Source: Salvia splendens (Eukaryota; Streptophyta; Magnoliopsida; Lamiales; Lamiaceae). From it: DNA of 64,000 bases. Where the stretch lies: contig NC_056053.1 of NCBI RefSeq assembly GCF_004379255.2, positions 22,254,188 to 22,318,187 of the forward strand. The letters are read 5' to 3'. Positions 9,101 to 21,027 of the stretch are shown here, one piece after another. The notes beneath the pieces were generated by a model. It did no database searches. It saw nothing but the letters and a program-made list of their open reading frames with translations, and had not been told where the DNA came from. How positions within the stretch are numbered: position 1 is the first letter of the stretch; each line of letters opens with the position of its first letter. Made by a program: the position numbers and the translations under genes.

Positions 9101-11089
9101 AACCAAGTCCCTACTCCCAGTCCAATCTCCGGCCCAATGCCAGAATCTGAACTTGATGTCGGTCCACCAGAGAAGGCTAGCATACCCGCCGAGCCGACCT
9201 CATCCCATGTACAACCCGAGTTCAATGCTTCTACCCCACCTTCATCTCCGTCTTCAAATCCTGAGGTAAGCTCTAGTACTCATAACAGTCCCCAAGTTAG
9301 CACTGACAGTATGAGACAGGAAAACGGTGAGACTCTACAGGAGGATCCAAGCACGAGTAGATCAAGTGGATACTTACCACCCAGGAGTACGAGAGGTATA
9401 CCACCAAAACGGTATTCTCCAGAGTGGCAGGGGCGGAAATCCAGATACTCAATAGCAAACACGGTGCAGGGGCAATACACGGAGATGGCCCGGGCTTTCG
9501 AAGCAGCATTATACGAAGAAGTTCATATTCCTCATTCATGGGAAGAGGCGATGAATCATGAGCACTGGAGGGAGGCCATGAAGAAAGAAATGAGTGCTCT
9601 AATGAAAAATGGTACATGGGAGCAATGTAGCCTGCCAAAGGGAAAGAAACCTGTAGGTTGCAAATGGGTGTTCACTATCAAACGACGAGCAGATGGTTCG
9701 ATCGAGAGATACAAAGCGAGATTGGTGGCAAAAGGATACACCCAGACCTATGGGATAGACTACGATGAAACTTTCTCCCCAGTGGCCAAAATGAGTACAG
9801 TACGGACCTTGTTGGCCGTAGCAGCCTGCAAAGACTGGCCATTACACCAGTTTGATGTAACGAACGCCTTTCTGCATGGAGAGTTGAAGAAGAATGAGGA
9901 AGTATATATGGAGGCTCCCCCAGGATTCTCGGAAGAATTTGGGAAAGGGCAAGTATGCAGGCTAAGGAAGACACTGTACGGGTTAAAACAATCACCTAGA
10001 GTATGGTTCGGGAGATTCTGCCAAGCCATGACGAAATACGGCTATAAACAGAGTAATGCAGATCATACTTTGTTCCTGAAGAAAAGAGAAGGGAAAATAA
10101 CGTGTCTAATCATCTATGTTGACGACATGATCATCACGGGTGACGACATCGAAGAAATAGAGGGACTAAAGAAGAGTCTGTCACAGGAATTCGAGATGAA
10201 GAACCTTGGGGCAATGAAGTACTTTCTGGGAATCGAAGTCCTGAGATCAAAAAAGGGAATCTTCCTAAGACAGAAAAAATATGTCTTAGACTTATTAGCA
10301 GAGACGGGACTACTCGATTGCAAACCTGCCGAAACTCCGATCATGATGAACCACGGATTGAAGATCATTGAAGGGGCTCCAATGACTGATCGAGAAAGGT
10401 ATCAACGCCTTGTAGGGAAACTGATCTACCTTGCCCATACAAGGCCAGACATTGCATATGCAGTAGGTGTGGTAAGTCAGTTCATGCACAAACCTCAGGA
10501 GGAACACATGGAAGCTGCCCTCAGAATTGTGCGGTACCTAAAGGGGACTACAGGATATGGCATACTGCTCGAAAAGAAAGAAAACTTGGAAGTAGAGGGA
10601 TACACGGACGCTGATTGGGCCAGTAATCCAAACGACAGGAAATCTACAGCGGGATACTTCACCTTCGTTGGTGGGAACTTAGTCACTTGGAGAAGTAAGA
10701 AGCAGAAAGTGGTGGCATTATCTAGTGCAGAAGCAGAGTTCCGTGGAGTAAAGAGTGGAATTACCGAGATCTTGTGGTTGCGAAGATTACTTACAGAGAT
10801 TGGTTTCCCCCCAAAAGAGAAAAGCAGACTTTTTTGTGACAACAAAGCAGCCATTAGTATCTCGGAAAATCCTGTCCAACATGATAGGACCAAGCACGTG
10901 GAGGTCGACCGTCACTTCATTAAAGAAAAGCTAGATGGAGGCATCATCGAACTTCCATTCGTACGGTCCGAAGAACAACTGGCGGATATTCTAACTAAGG
11001 CGGTACATGCCAAGGTCTTCAAGGAAGTTCTGACCAAGTTAAGTATCGGAGATGCCGTTACTCAACTTGAGGGGGAGTGTCGAGAATAA
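6140..11089 (+). CDS. Copia gag-pol polyprotein, intact (1649 residues)
   Basis: One frame encodes all copia functions in the canonical order gag, protease, integrase, reverse transcriptase, RNase H. Gag carries a CCHC zinc knuckle CSHCGGKRHTREGC near residues 313-326. The protease motif is WIFDCGATDTM with Asp about 541. The integrase zinc-binding start is HRRLGHP near 672, followed by CETCF. Integrase core acids are in HSDVWGP (about 728), RSDNGGEY (about 791) and EQNGVAERKN (about 827). Reverse transcriptase has FDVTNAFLHGEL, LYGLKQSP and YVDDM (about 1326). RNase H has YTDADWA (about 1488) and LSSAEAE, and the C-terminus contains ADILTKAV. No stop or frameshift is present. The ATG follows a leader of about 90 bp after the LTR. 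The protease has DCG where most copia elements have DSG or DTG. Confidence 0.95.
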   Translation: MSDSENSDTESPHNTPQTTIPNFPMEFAAQFAEFLKQSLRIPEKSDSSSTSHPPNSNQPESFGEISIKTKLNGDNYPLWVNLMERAIGGKGLTSHIAGVSKPPPIGDPGYTKWQQRDHCVFNWIINNLETELVNEVSRYATARDLWEGLAVTYGSGTDPFQIYDLHRQAMTLKQGNSTLEGLWNKMQDLWISIDTRDPSPADVESYNKREQRHRLYQFLSALDDKYANIKREIMDKDPLPSVRKAYGMVRRQAINDGVLGTTEQSNSGIGSGLAAINRSRHTQPPPQHNHSPHTSNRSWNSRKPEEDKSKLTCSHCGGKRHTREGCFLRIGYPEWWDEMKKAKAARNRGQGGRAAVAANDQPWNYGDQAATQGGPPTGVWTAESQPWNQGPPIAPVTGGWNGENRATSVGTTTGTSTSSGAPSAQNRQGEEGAAMSIRATGGNEGLIDFNPSVFQEYTYLPHKFPLLSYDPSKIPDLYTRPHSTQLLPHTPNKSKNFQSNPKKPSHLDIEPNITCKNSFEALALSSTYNETQDKDYHWIFDCGATDTMSFDISDFKGVSSTRKKYIRTANGEVAHVQGAGTITISPKLSLSNCLYVPSLSHKLVSVSQATRELHCNLLMKPGFCILQDTRTGEIVGRGTEHRGLYYVDRMAQQGTAAMLTQGLTDRQTWLWHRRLGHPSIGYLRLLFPKLATSHPLNCETCFLSKSHRHSYKLNNTRAKSVFSLIHSDVWGPAPVTSDNGFRYFLLFIDDCSRMTWVYFLNSKSEVFDKFTQFYNLIQTQYKQNIQILRSDNGGEYVNTKMKNFLAEKGLIHQTTCAYTPEQNGVAERKNRILLEITRALLIESHIPTSFWPEAVATAVYLLNRLPTHALHMKTPLDYLSAYTTIPSSLLLEPKVFGCSVFVHIPKQNRSKFSPNAVKCVFLGYGKNQKGYRCYDPKTQHLHTTMNCDFVETEYFYHHLSSQGERKNTDSLSWLHTSSSLPIPNQVPNQVPTPSPISGPMPESELDVGPPEKASIPAEPTSSHVQPEFNASTPPSSPSSNPEVSSSTHNSPQVSTDSMRQENGETLQEDPSTSRSSGYLPPRSTRGIPPKRYSPEWQGRKSRYSIANTVQGQYTEMARAFEAALYEEVHIPHSWEEAMNHEHWREAMKKEMSALMKNGTWEQCSLPKGKKPVGCKWVFTIKRRADGSIERYKARLVAKGYTQTYGIDYDETFSPVAKMSTVRTLLAVAACKDWPLHQFDVTNAFLHGELKKNEEVYMEAPPGFSEEFGKGQVCRLRKTLYGLKQSPRVWFGRFCQAMTKYGYKQSNADHTLFLKKREGKITCLIIYVDDMIITGDDIEEIEGLKKSLSQEFEMKNLGAMKYFLGIEVLRSKKGIFLRQKKYVLDLLAETGLLDCKPAETPIMMNHGLKIIEGAPMTDRERYQRLVGKLIYLAHTRPDIAYAVGVVSQFMHKPQEEHMEAALRIVRYLKGTTGYGILLEKKENLEVEGYTDADWASNPNDRKSTAGYFTFVGGNLVTWRSKKQKVVALSSAEAEFRGVKSGITEILWLRRLLTEIGFPPKEKSRLFCDNKAAISISENPVQHDRTKHVEVDRHFIKEKLDGGIIELPFVRSEEQLADILTKAVHAKVFKEVLTKLSIGDAVTQLEGECRE
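11068..11077 (+). other. Polypurine tract
   Basis: GAGGGGGAG lies immediately upstream of the 3' LTR, the usual plus-strand priming site. It overlaps the end of the polyprotein reading frame, whose stop codon is inside the 3' LTR. Confidence 0.8.
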
Positions 11090-11324
11090 TTCCAGAGAAT
11101 ATCCTACACAAGAAAGGAAAGAAGAGTAAATCATTCTATTGCAGGTAGAAGAATCAAGATTAATGGGAATTGATACAATTAGAATAGATTGATCTTTTCC
11201 TTAATTATCTCATATTGTACCTATAAAAAGGGATACATTGTACACAAAGAAAACATCAGAAAAAAGGAATACACAATACGATGTCTTCTACCAATCTCTC
11301 CTCTCTCGATTACCATCTTTAAGA
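11078..11324 (+). repeat. 3' LTR of the copia element
   Basis: 247 bp, identical to the 5' LTR by direct comparison. The polyprotein stop codon (11087-11089) falls inside its first bases. It is followed by the target duplication AATTG. Confidence 0.92.
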
Positions 11325-11329
11325 AATTG

Positions 11330-12548
<1,219 letters not shown>

Positions 12549-13827
12549 ATTCTTATTATCCTATTTATTGAAAGGTATTTTGAGTATAGATAAAAACTAA
12601 ATTATTATATAGCATCATACATCATAAGCAATATTTATTCAAAAAAATATTGAATTTTAAATTATGTACCCAACTTTAATTTTGGATATCTAAACCCTCG
12701 CAATCAATTAGTTTAGACTCCTCAACCACACCGAGAATGTCAAATATTATTACAACTAATGAAGTACCTTTAAATGTGTTGGTAATAATTACTAAATTTA
12801 TTATGAAGTTTAGTAGTATCGAATTCTATATGATGTGAATAATAACCATTAATCTTGAAAAATTTGACAAAATAATTCCACTTCATGATCTTAAACTTAA
12901 AACCAAAAGATTTATATACTTGGATTTAGTTTCTGTATGACATTTTAGCTTGCTCGTGTGCATCGCTACAGTTTCTAATTAGTAGTTCTATAAAATAATG
13001 CAAAACTCATCATAAATTAAACCACAATATATAAGACAGAAATAGAGAGATAGAACAAATGAATGAACAAGTTTATTATTCATAGAAAGATCTATATGTA
13101 AAAATATAGATCTAAACAAACCAACACAGAAAAAAATAATTCAAACTAGCTTCACCTTATTTATAATAAAAGTCACCAAGAAAATTTGAGAAATCCCACA
13201 CCATAGAAATCAAATGAAATAAAGCATCAAACACAAAATCTATTAAACTCTAGTAAATTAAAAAGATGAATTCGGACCGAACGGCTTGATTCCCTGAGAG
13301 ATCGATCGAAGATACCAAAAGAGAAGATCTAAAACCTTCTAAGAAGAATCTAGAAGTCTCCTTGAGCTAGCCTCCATCTTCTCTGATCAGGCCAAGTTTA
13401 TCAGTAGGGTTTCTTTCTGTTCAAGAGAGAGAGAAGCTATCTCTTTTTTCTCTTGATCTGAGCTCACAGCTTGCTAGATATGTGGGTGATGGTGGGGAGT
13501 TGTGGTGGATGCAATGATGGTGGTGGTGGAGGTGGTGATTAATGGGGAAAGGTGAGGAGGGCATGATGATTGATGTTGAGAGAGAATGAAGAAAATTCCA
13601 AGGTTTTTGTGTCTAATATTCCTTGCAAGATTGAAGCTTTATCTTTCTCTGTGTAGTATATATATCAATGATGTCTCCTTTGTCCTTTCAACCCTAGTTG
13701 GACCCTAAATGTCACATTTTTGTCCTTAAATTATTAAACAAAAGTTATAAAATTTAAACAAGATCCTGTGCTGATATGACTCAATAACATGTGACGTCCT
13801 ATAATAAAGAAAAGTACTGTAATAGTA
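12549..13827. other. Intergenic sequence, no gene recognised
   Basis: AT-rich; stretches near 13260-13620 are less AT-rich and contain CTCTCT and GGTGGT simple-sequence runs, but no domain or exon structure could be supported. Confidence 0.45.
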
Positions 13828-14077
13828 CTCCCTCCGTCCCCGAATAAGAGTCGCTAATTTCCTTTTTAGGCCGTCCCCCATTAAGAGTCACTCTTCATTT
13901 TACCATAAATGGTAGTAGGTCTCACATTCCACTAACTCACTCCACTCACATTTTATTATAAAATCAATATAAAAAAATGGGTCCCACATTCCACTAACTT
14001 TTTCAACCAACTTTTCTTTACATTTCTTAAAACTCGTGCCCGGTCAAACAACGACTCCTATTAGGGGACGGAGGGAG
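13828..14077. mobile_element. Stowaway-like MITE, 250 bp
   Basis: Terminal inverted repeats CTCCCTCCGTCCCC and GGGACGGAGGGAG with TA target duplications on both sides, typical of Tc1/mariner-derived plant MITEs. No coding capacity. Confidence 0.88.
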
Positions 14078-14079
14078 TA

Positions 14080-17000
14080 TTATTTATAAGTTTTTGAGTT
14101 AATTCTTGGTGAGTATATATGTAAATATGCACTAAGGGGCAGTTCTAGTGTAAACATTTTAAAAATGAGAATTTTGAAAAGTGAAAAATCATCAGTCCTC
14201 CGATTGATACAATAATATTAGTTGTCACAAAGCATATCAATTTCTAATATTGAGTAGGATTTCAAAATTAGGGTATCAGGAACTAATATTCACAAAGTGA
14301 TATAATCGTGTGTTTAATTTTGACATTAAAAAAAAGTTATGAAATGAATCTCCTATGTACTAATGTACATAATTATCTAAATATGATGTAAGTTGGTTTT
14401 GCTTTTGGCAACAGTAAAGGCTGTTTATTTCTGTATATGGGAGAAGATGAATATGCTGATTATATGCTTTATTGGGTTTAGTTAAAGTTAGACCTACACA
14501 CAACCACATAAATAGTTTAAAACACAACGGAATCAAACATTCTTGAAAAATGAAAATTTACAATATATTGAGCCCAGAGAATAATATAGCGCCAGCCAGA
14601 GAAAGCAGAGCTGAATATAGGTGTATGTATTCTTTCCCATTCCACAAAAATATATACGAAATAAAAATATTGTATTTCCTGGAAAGCGTGACACATCAAA
14701 TTGCGAGCTATTTAAGTTTCTGTTTCTACTGAAAAGGAATAAATAATTGGAACCCATTTATCAGCTTTTTCATATTTTCTTTGTCATTTAAGAAAAGAAA
14801 AAACAAATTGCAGCAGCAATTCAGTCCTTTTATTCCTTGAAAATGTCTTCACCTTTTGTCTGTTCCTCCTTTCTCGTTTTGTATTATTGGCTTTATACTT
14901 ACTTCTTCATAGCTTTCATTCATGCGTAGACAATTCTATACATACACACAATCTATATATGTGTGTAAGTAAAGTTAATCATGCACTTTGCTCGGGAATG
15001 ATGATATTGTCGAGTTCTAGGATATGTATAATTTAGAATGCTAGACCGTTTTGAGTTTAAGGTGTTTTTATAGAATTTGGAATGAATATTGTCACAAATT
15101 AATCAAAGTATAATTAATCAAATTATAATAAGAATCGGAACCTATTTTAGTATGTGACACTCAGGAGAAGCGTAATTAGAAAATCGTTTTGATATATACC
15201 GCAACCGTATCATGATATTAGAGTCGGTCGCCGACATTAATAACTGTTCCAATATTATATCTTGACCGAAATAGAGAAAATGATGTGACCCTTATGGTAT
15301 ATCTAGACTTCAAATTTGATTTAATTTGAGATTCATAGCTAGCTTTTGCCCAACAAGGACATGTAATATCTTTTGTCATTTTGTGACAATAAAATCACAA
15401 TTAGTGTAAGATCCGTTGCAACACTACAAAATAATTAACAAAATAATTATAACGGATATCTTGACCAAAGTTGTGAACTTTAGAAGTTTGATAGAAGTGA
15501 TACAAGTTAAGTTTCGGTAATATCATTACTGGGGAATGATCAATTGCTAACTACAACTAATTTAAGACCATAAGATTTTAGAAATATTGTGGTCTACAAT
15601 TTGTCATGTGTAATTTCATTTTTTATTTTTTAATATTAATAAGATAATAAGTATCGAATTTAGGGTTTAGAAACGTAATGTCAATACAGTGTATGAAATA
15701 CATCAACACAAAGACACGACAATGTCAATACGATTTCATATTGACATTGTACAAGCATTGTATTAACATATTATGTTTCGTGTGTTGATATAAAGCTGTT
15801 AACGAAATTTATGAAATTTTTTGAATTTTTTTAAAAATTTTGACATCTGAACATATGCAAGTGAGATCTTGTTAGAATCCTTATGAAATTATCTTTAATT
15901 TGATATATGTTGTGCGAAAAAATAATTTAAATCGAGAAAGTTATATGCGTTTTAAAGTTATGAGATATTTTTCAAAAGTTATTTACAACTAATTTGTTGT
16001 AAATTGACCTTAATACTTGTATTGACATTTTTTGTTGATCGTATTGACATTCTAGAACTGATGATCTAGGCCATTGATTTGAATATCTAATAGTTATTAT
16101 TTAATTGTATTTAGCAATTAAATATTTAGTTAGTAACGTTACACTCCCCTATCATTACTTAACTTGAAGTTATTGGAAACAAGAATAAATCTAACGGAGC
16201 CAAACTCGACAAGAATAAATCAAGAAAAAAAGCTTAACACAAAATTAGAGCAAATCAAGTTTAATCTTTCTTCTATACTTAGCTGGAATCAGAGTCAATA
16301 TATGTTGTGGTTCGGAATAAGTAAAATGCGTATACAGAATAACAGAAATTTCATTTGACACCAAAACAATGAAAAATAGCAATACAAATTTCAATCCAAA
16401 AAATAAAAGGGATCGTGCGTTTTATTTTGGCTTTGAAATGGTATGTAAGATAATTAATGTTAGATTCATGTGTTTTATTTTGGCTTTACCTTGAGTTGGC
16501 TCGAATTTCAAATTAGATTGGAAAAACCATGCCTATGAATATTTTGTAATTAAAAGGAAAGTCAATGCTTCAGAATTTCTAATCGGATATATAGAAATAG
16601 AGATAAAAAATTAAAGTGGTGGCCAAATTTATATCCAACTTTCATTTATTTTCTCATTATTTTCTTTTTCTCTAATAATCAATTTATTAATGCAAAACAA
16701 ATGTGTGAATAAAATATACTATTTTTTTTTTCATTTTCGTTCTACAACCAATCTTTGTATTTTAACCAAAAAAATAAAGCAATTGTTATTCATGGAAGAC
16801 TGTATTTATATTCCGGAAAAATAATATTCCAACTACCCCCTCAAAAACAACAATATTCCAAATCCTTCCTCGTACTTTATTTCTTCACCCCAAATATGTA
16901 CTTGTTGGGCCAAATACAAAGTAAGCCGGAGAATATTCGGCCCATATATGGTCTTTCATTTGGGCCCAACTTTTGAATATACAATATCTATATGGCTTAA

Positions 17001-17735
17001 TCTTTTTCGAATTTTGTATCCGTATTATTTTGGTGAATACACAAATTTCCTGGGTTTTGTTTTAAATTTATATTGAGTTGTTTATAGAAAAATTATACAA
17101 ATATTTAAAATGATTTATCGTAAAATAATGAAATTATGAGGCGATCTAATTTACGTATAGAATAATTTATTAATTAATACGTATGCTTTTATGTATAGTA
17201 CTTTAATTATATTTATGAAATACTAAATTTTAGTTTAATTTTATAATTCATTTAAATTTTATATTTTACATATAATACGTTCTTTATTGTATTCTAGTTA
17301 CATTTTATGTTGGTACATATTATATGGTTACATGAATCAAATATTAAGTCAATAAACTATAATAGAGAATAAAGTAAAAATAATAATAGAATTTTTATTT
17401 TAGGAATGTGTCAATAGATCAGTGAGACATCTCAAATTACAAAATACTCCACTAAAATATTTTTAATCCAACACAAAACTCTTGAATATATAATCATAAA
17501 ATATGAGCTGCTATTTTTATTTAGTGCGACTTAGAACAAGTCCCGAGTGGAAAGAACTCATAACTGTTCAGCAATTTAAATTTTGTTACATTAAGTGTAG
17601 TTGTATTCTACATGCGAAATGGCAACACAAACTCTTTTTTTCCCACATGAAGAAATATATAAGAGTTGACGCATCGACAAAAAAAACATATAAAAGGCTA
17701 CTTGAAAAAATAGGATGATAAATGATAATACCTTG
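14080..17735. other. Long AT-rich intergenic region
   Basis: No gene, tRNA or intact mobile element could be supported in 3.6 kb. Open frames are below 75 codons and low in complexity. Confidence 0.5.
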
Positions 17736-18090
17736 TGTAACGTTCGGAGCAAAAGTAAAAAGTAATTGTCGATATATAGGTGCAAACCACAATAAATTTC
17801 TAGAGAGTGAATGTCAGTCCATATGCATGAACAATGAGGGACTCCTAATACGAAAAATAGAGGGATTATAAGAGTATGTACGTAGGGACATATTCTGAGT
17901 ACGCATGGAATGCTAATACCTGTTTAATATGTGCTATTCTTGCAGTTACATCTTATTTTTCGATTCCATCATTGAAAAATTGCATGGTTAAGCGTGCTTA
18001 GTATGAGATGATTCTAAGATGGGTTGCTCTGTGGACTGTGGGAGTCTGAGTCCTAATAGGTATGAGAGTCGCTACATGTGGTATCAGACC
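17736..18090 (+). mobile_element. Cassandra-like TRIM: one LTR plus primer-binding site
   Basis: An LTR-like segment begins TGTAACGTTCGGAGC and ends GCTACA at about 18076. Two bases later follows TGGTATCAGACC, one base different from the tRNA-Met primer site TGGTATCAGAGC. Inside the LTR is a stretch resembling the promoter half of 5S rRNA. This combination defines Cassandra TRIMs, non-coding LTR elements of plants. No second LTR was found downstream, where a TIR element and an AT microsatellite follow, so this is a truncated copy. Confidence 0.7.
17962..18049 (+). other. 5S rRNA-derived domain within the TRIM LTR
   Basis: GATTCCATCA, GGTTAAGCGTGCTTAG and CTAAGATGGGTTGC occur in the order and roughly the spacing of the 5S rRNA internal control region and 3' half. 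The match is imperfect, as expected for a Cassandra LTR rather than a functional 5S gene. Confidence 0.65.
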
Positions 18091-18270
18091 GAACCATGCA
18101 GAGGCTGGTGGTCATGTAATCCCTAGAGCTAAATTAAAACTATTTAGATATTAATTTATACAAAAATTATCTAGATTTTTGTAATCAAAATAACTAGATA
18201 CTTAAACATAAATATGTAGATAAATAGAATATAAATTAAACACGTGGAGAGTTCTAAAACATCGATATAG

Positions 18271-18272
<2 letters not shown>

Positions 18273-18326
<54 letters not shown>
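18273..18326. repeat. (TA)n microsatellite
   Basis: About 54 bp of uninterrupted TA repeats immediately left of a TIR element whose right flank is also TATATA-rich, suggesting insertion into a TA microsatellite. Confidence 0.95.
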
Positions 18327-18330
<4 letters not shown>

Positions 18331-19021
18331 TGTGATCAATTGAGATTTTTTAGTCTAATTGAGAATTGAGATGCATTATTAGCTACTCATTTTTATTAAA
18401 TGAGTGGTCCAAAATTTACCACATGGAAAATATTTTTACATTAATTAATTGTGAAAGGGCAGAATGGTAATTTCATCATACATTTTATTTAATAAATATT
18501 TTTTTATTTTTTTTAAAAAAAATTTAATTTTTTTTTCGATTTTTTATTTTTTTATTATTTTTATTTTTTTTGTCAACTACATATACAATTCATGTCAACT
18601 ACACACATATAATGTCAACTACATATACAATTCATGTTAACTGCACATATATAATGTCAACTACATATATGATTCATATCACCTATACACATATAATGTC
18701 AACTATAAGCTGTTGACATTTGATGTGCAGGCTATTGACATTTGATGTGCATGGCTATTGACATTTGATGTGCAGGCTACAATGTGTAGTTGACATCGCG
18801 TGAAAATTAAAAAAATTAAAAAAAATTTTAAAAAAATAATTTTTTTTAGTTGTTGACATTTTAATACGAGTTGTTGACATTTGATATTCTGGCTATTGAA
18901 ATGAAATGACGATAATACCCTTAGTTGATATAATCTACTTGTAGTTGACATTTCAAAATGAGTGGCTGAAAATGCATCTCAATTCTCAATTAAGCTAAAT
19001 AATCTCAACCTAACAAGACCC
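18327..19021. mobile_element. TIR element (MITE), 695 bp, with about 55-bp imperfect inverted repeats
   Basis: The left end (GGGTTGTGATCAATTGAGAT) and the right end read on the minus strand (GGGTCTTGTTAGGTTGAGAT) match imperfectly over about 55 bp, both continuing into AATTGAGAATTGAGATGCAT. The interior is filled with TGTCAACTACA/TTGACATTTGATGTG repeats in both orientations and has no gene. Superfamily is uncertain because the TA-rich flanks hide the target duplication. Confidence 0.75.
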
Positions 19022-19122
19022 TATATATATATATGTGTGTGTGTGTGTTCTAGCATATTAAAAGAGTTGTAGTTAGTGAAAGACCTTGACAGAATTATGT
19101 TACTAATCCTCTTTTTTGTTAG

Positions 19123-19700
19123 GATTTGTTAATCGGCTATATGTAATCCGCTGTGTGACGTTGTCCAAGTGGATCCTTATCTTTGGACAAGCATCCACAT
19201 TGACAATCTGTTGAGTTTTAAGATAACCAATGATCATGAGGGTCTTCTGTGGTTGATACATTGCAGATTGAGCCTTATTCAATGTTGTAATATCAATAAT
19301 GATGGCCTCAAGCATGGGCTTGAGAGAATTCCAGAGTTGACTAAGCTAAGCGTGGCTGGATCTATCAAACTCAATGGTGAAGACATCCTCTTGAACATGA
19401 TGAAAGTATTGAATTTTTTTGCACTGCCCTATATCAAGCATCTAAGGATTGGCGATTAACAAGTGAGCATTTGATGTGCCGGCAAGTCAGACATGTCTTA
19501 GACTGCCCGAATGATAATTGTCAAGTAAGAATATACTCCACCAGGAAGTGCAAAGCGTGCATTGGCATCATTGCTCGTTGCGTACGATGTAGGTGCTACT
19601 TGGACAACAAAACATATGAAGAGATATTCTACTGCGACTTCCTTGTTTTGACTGCTTGGAGGAGCTCTTGTTCAAGGACGGGATCACCCTTTCAATAGGG
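19123..19700 (+). pseudogene. Broken SKIP14-type F-box gene fragment
   Basis: After a good acceptor site (TTTTTTGTTAG) the sequence encodes DPYLWTSIHIDN, then NINNDGLKHGLERIPELTKL and HLRIGD, matching the leucine-rich middle of plant SKIP14-like F-box proteins. After a stop and frameshift it resumes with HVLDCPNDNCQ, CKACIGIIARCVRC and YEEIFYCDFL, matching the Cys-rich C-terminal region of the family. The N-terminal F-box is not present and at least two frame disruptions occur. Such proteins normally act as substrate adaptors in SCF ubiquitin ligases. The assignment is from remembered motif order and should be confirmed by search. Confidence 0.6.
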
Positions 19701-19771
19701 CAGGGCAGGCCTACAATGAGCAGGGGTGAACTACCATAACTCACCCGTCTTGGCTTCAACCATTGAGACAC

Positions 19772-20257
19772 GACAAATTAGCTAGTGAAGAAGACGACAA
19801 CGACCTTGCAATTGAGTGAAATTCTTGCACACGTCTTCTACGGAGTGAAAATTGAATCTTGTATGACATGGACTAATCTTTGTCTATGCATTAATTAATT
19901 TTAGATTTCATATCATGTTTTCTTTAATTCAAGCAATCTTTTTTAGTTTGTTGCTGCTATCTAACTTCTGTTTCTTCTTCTTCGAATTAAATAAACAAAT
20001 CTTCGGGATTGCTTCTCGCAAGGAGATTCTGTGCGTTTATATTAGCTGCGGCAAGGCAACCAACATCTCATGTCTCATAGGTCAATCATATAATTATTAA
20101 GACACACTAACAATGAGTGACCATATTTTATGATGTTTACTTAAATTAATAATTATTTTATTTTTAGTAAATAGATGAAAAATCATACTACTAAATTATC
20201 AGTGCATTCGATCACTAACAAGTGGCGCGACATGCCAATTCCTCTTTACATAACAAT
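19772..20257. other. Intergenic sequence up to the Tat element
   Basis: Nothing recognisable. The last bases hold the target site ACTAT of the following retrotransposon (20258-20262). Confidence 0.5.
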
Positions 20258-20262
20258 ACTAT

Positions 20263-20950
20263 TGATGGAGTACGTACTAAACAAGCCCAACAGCAGTAAA
20301 GCCCATCAGCCTAAAGCCCAAGAAAGAGTATCAGTTCGGCATGACTAAAGAGTATCAGTCCGGCATGACTAAAGAGTTCAGTTCGGCACAACCAAAGAGT
20401 TCGGCCCCAGCCTACAGCTCGGTAAAAGCCCACCAATCAAACTCTGCTCTCAGGTCGGCATCAAGCTCTACTCTCAGATCGGCAAAAGCTGCTCGGCAAT
20501 AATTCAGCAGTTCGGTCTCAGTATTCGACCGAACTAGGAGATAGTGGACTCATGCAGGATCTCCACGACTTCCGTTACACCCACGATCTATTTAGTGGTG
20601 TCAAGCAGTCATTAACTCATGCAGGATAGTGGACCCATGCAAGATCGCCACGATCTCCACGACATCCACTACCTAGTAAATGGTGCTGCATGCCACGATC
20701 TGGTTCAATGTATAAATAGAACCTAGATCAGATAGATAGGGTTAGACTCTCTCGCTTTCTAGAGATCAAATACAAAATAGCAAGTCTGTATTGTAAGCTG
20801 TAAGAAAACAGATCAAGCAATACAACTCTGCCCTCATTTCTTCCCGTGGACGTAGATTTACCTCAGTAAATCGAACCACGTAAATTTATTGTGTCGTGAT
20901 CTTTATTCTCTACCAGCATTCTTCACCACCAAAAATTCGCCGATTCATCA
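20263..20950 (+). repeat. 5' LTR of Tat element 1
   Basis: Begins TGATGGAGTACGTACTAAAC, ends CGCCGATTCATCA. It carries TATAAATA at 20711-20718 as the likely promoter and short tandem repeats of an AAAGAGTATCAGTYCGGCAT-type unit at about 20325-20400. Confidence 0.93.
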
Positions 20951-20951
20951 C

Positions 20952-20969
20952 TGGCGCCGTCTGTGGGAA
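20952..20969 (+). other. Primer-binding site of Tat element 1
   Basis: TGGCGCCGTCTGTGGGAA lies one base after the LTR. The TGGCGCC start is usual for Tat/Athila elements. The exact tRNA was not determined. The same site is present in the second Tat element on the minus strand. Confidence 0.75.
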
Positions 20970-21027
20970 ACAGAGAACCAAATTTGTGATAAAGCGAATT
21001 TTTGACCCTTTTTCCACCCCAAAAAAA

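Larger units (their letters stand above)
5801..11324 (+). mobile_element. Complete Ty1/copia LTR retrotransposon
   Basis: A 5524-bp element with two 247-bp LTRs that look identical base for base. It has a 5-bp target duplication AATTG (5796-5800 and 11325-11329), a primer-binding site directly after the 5' LTR and a purine tract before the 3' LTR. The interior is one uninterrupted gag-pol frame. Identical LTRs and an intact polyprotein mean a very recent insertion that may still be mobile. The LTRs begin TG but end GA rather than the usual CA. Nothing suggests it affects a host gene; it sits between the CACTA remnant and a giant microsatellite. Confidence 0.95.
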
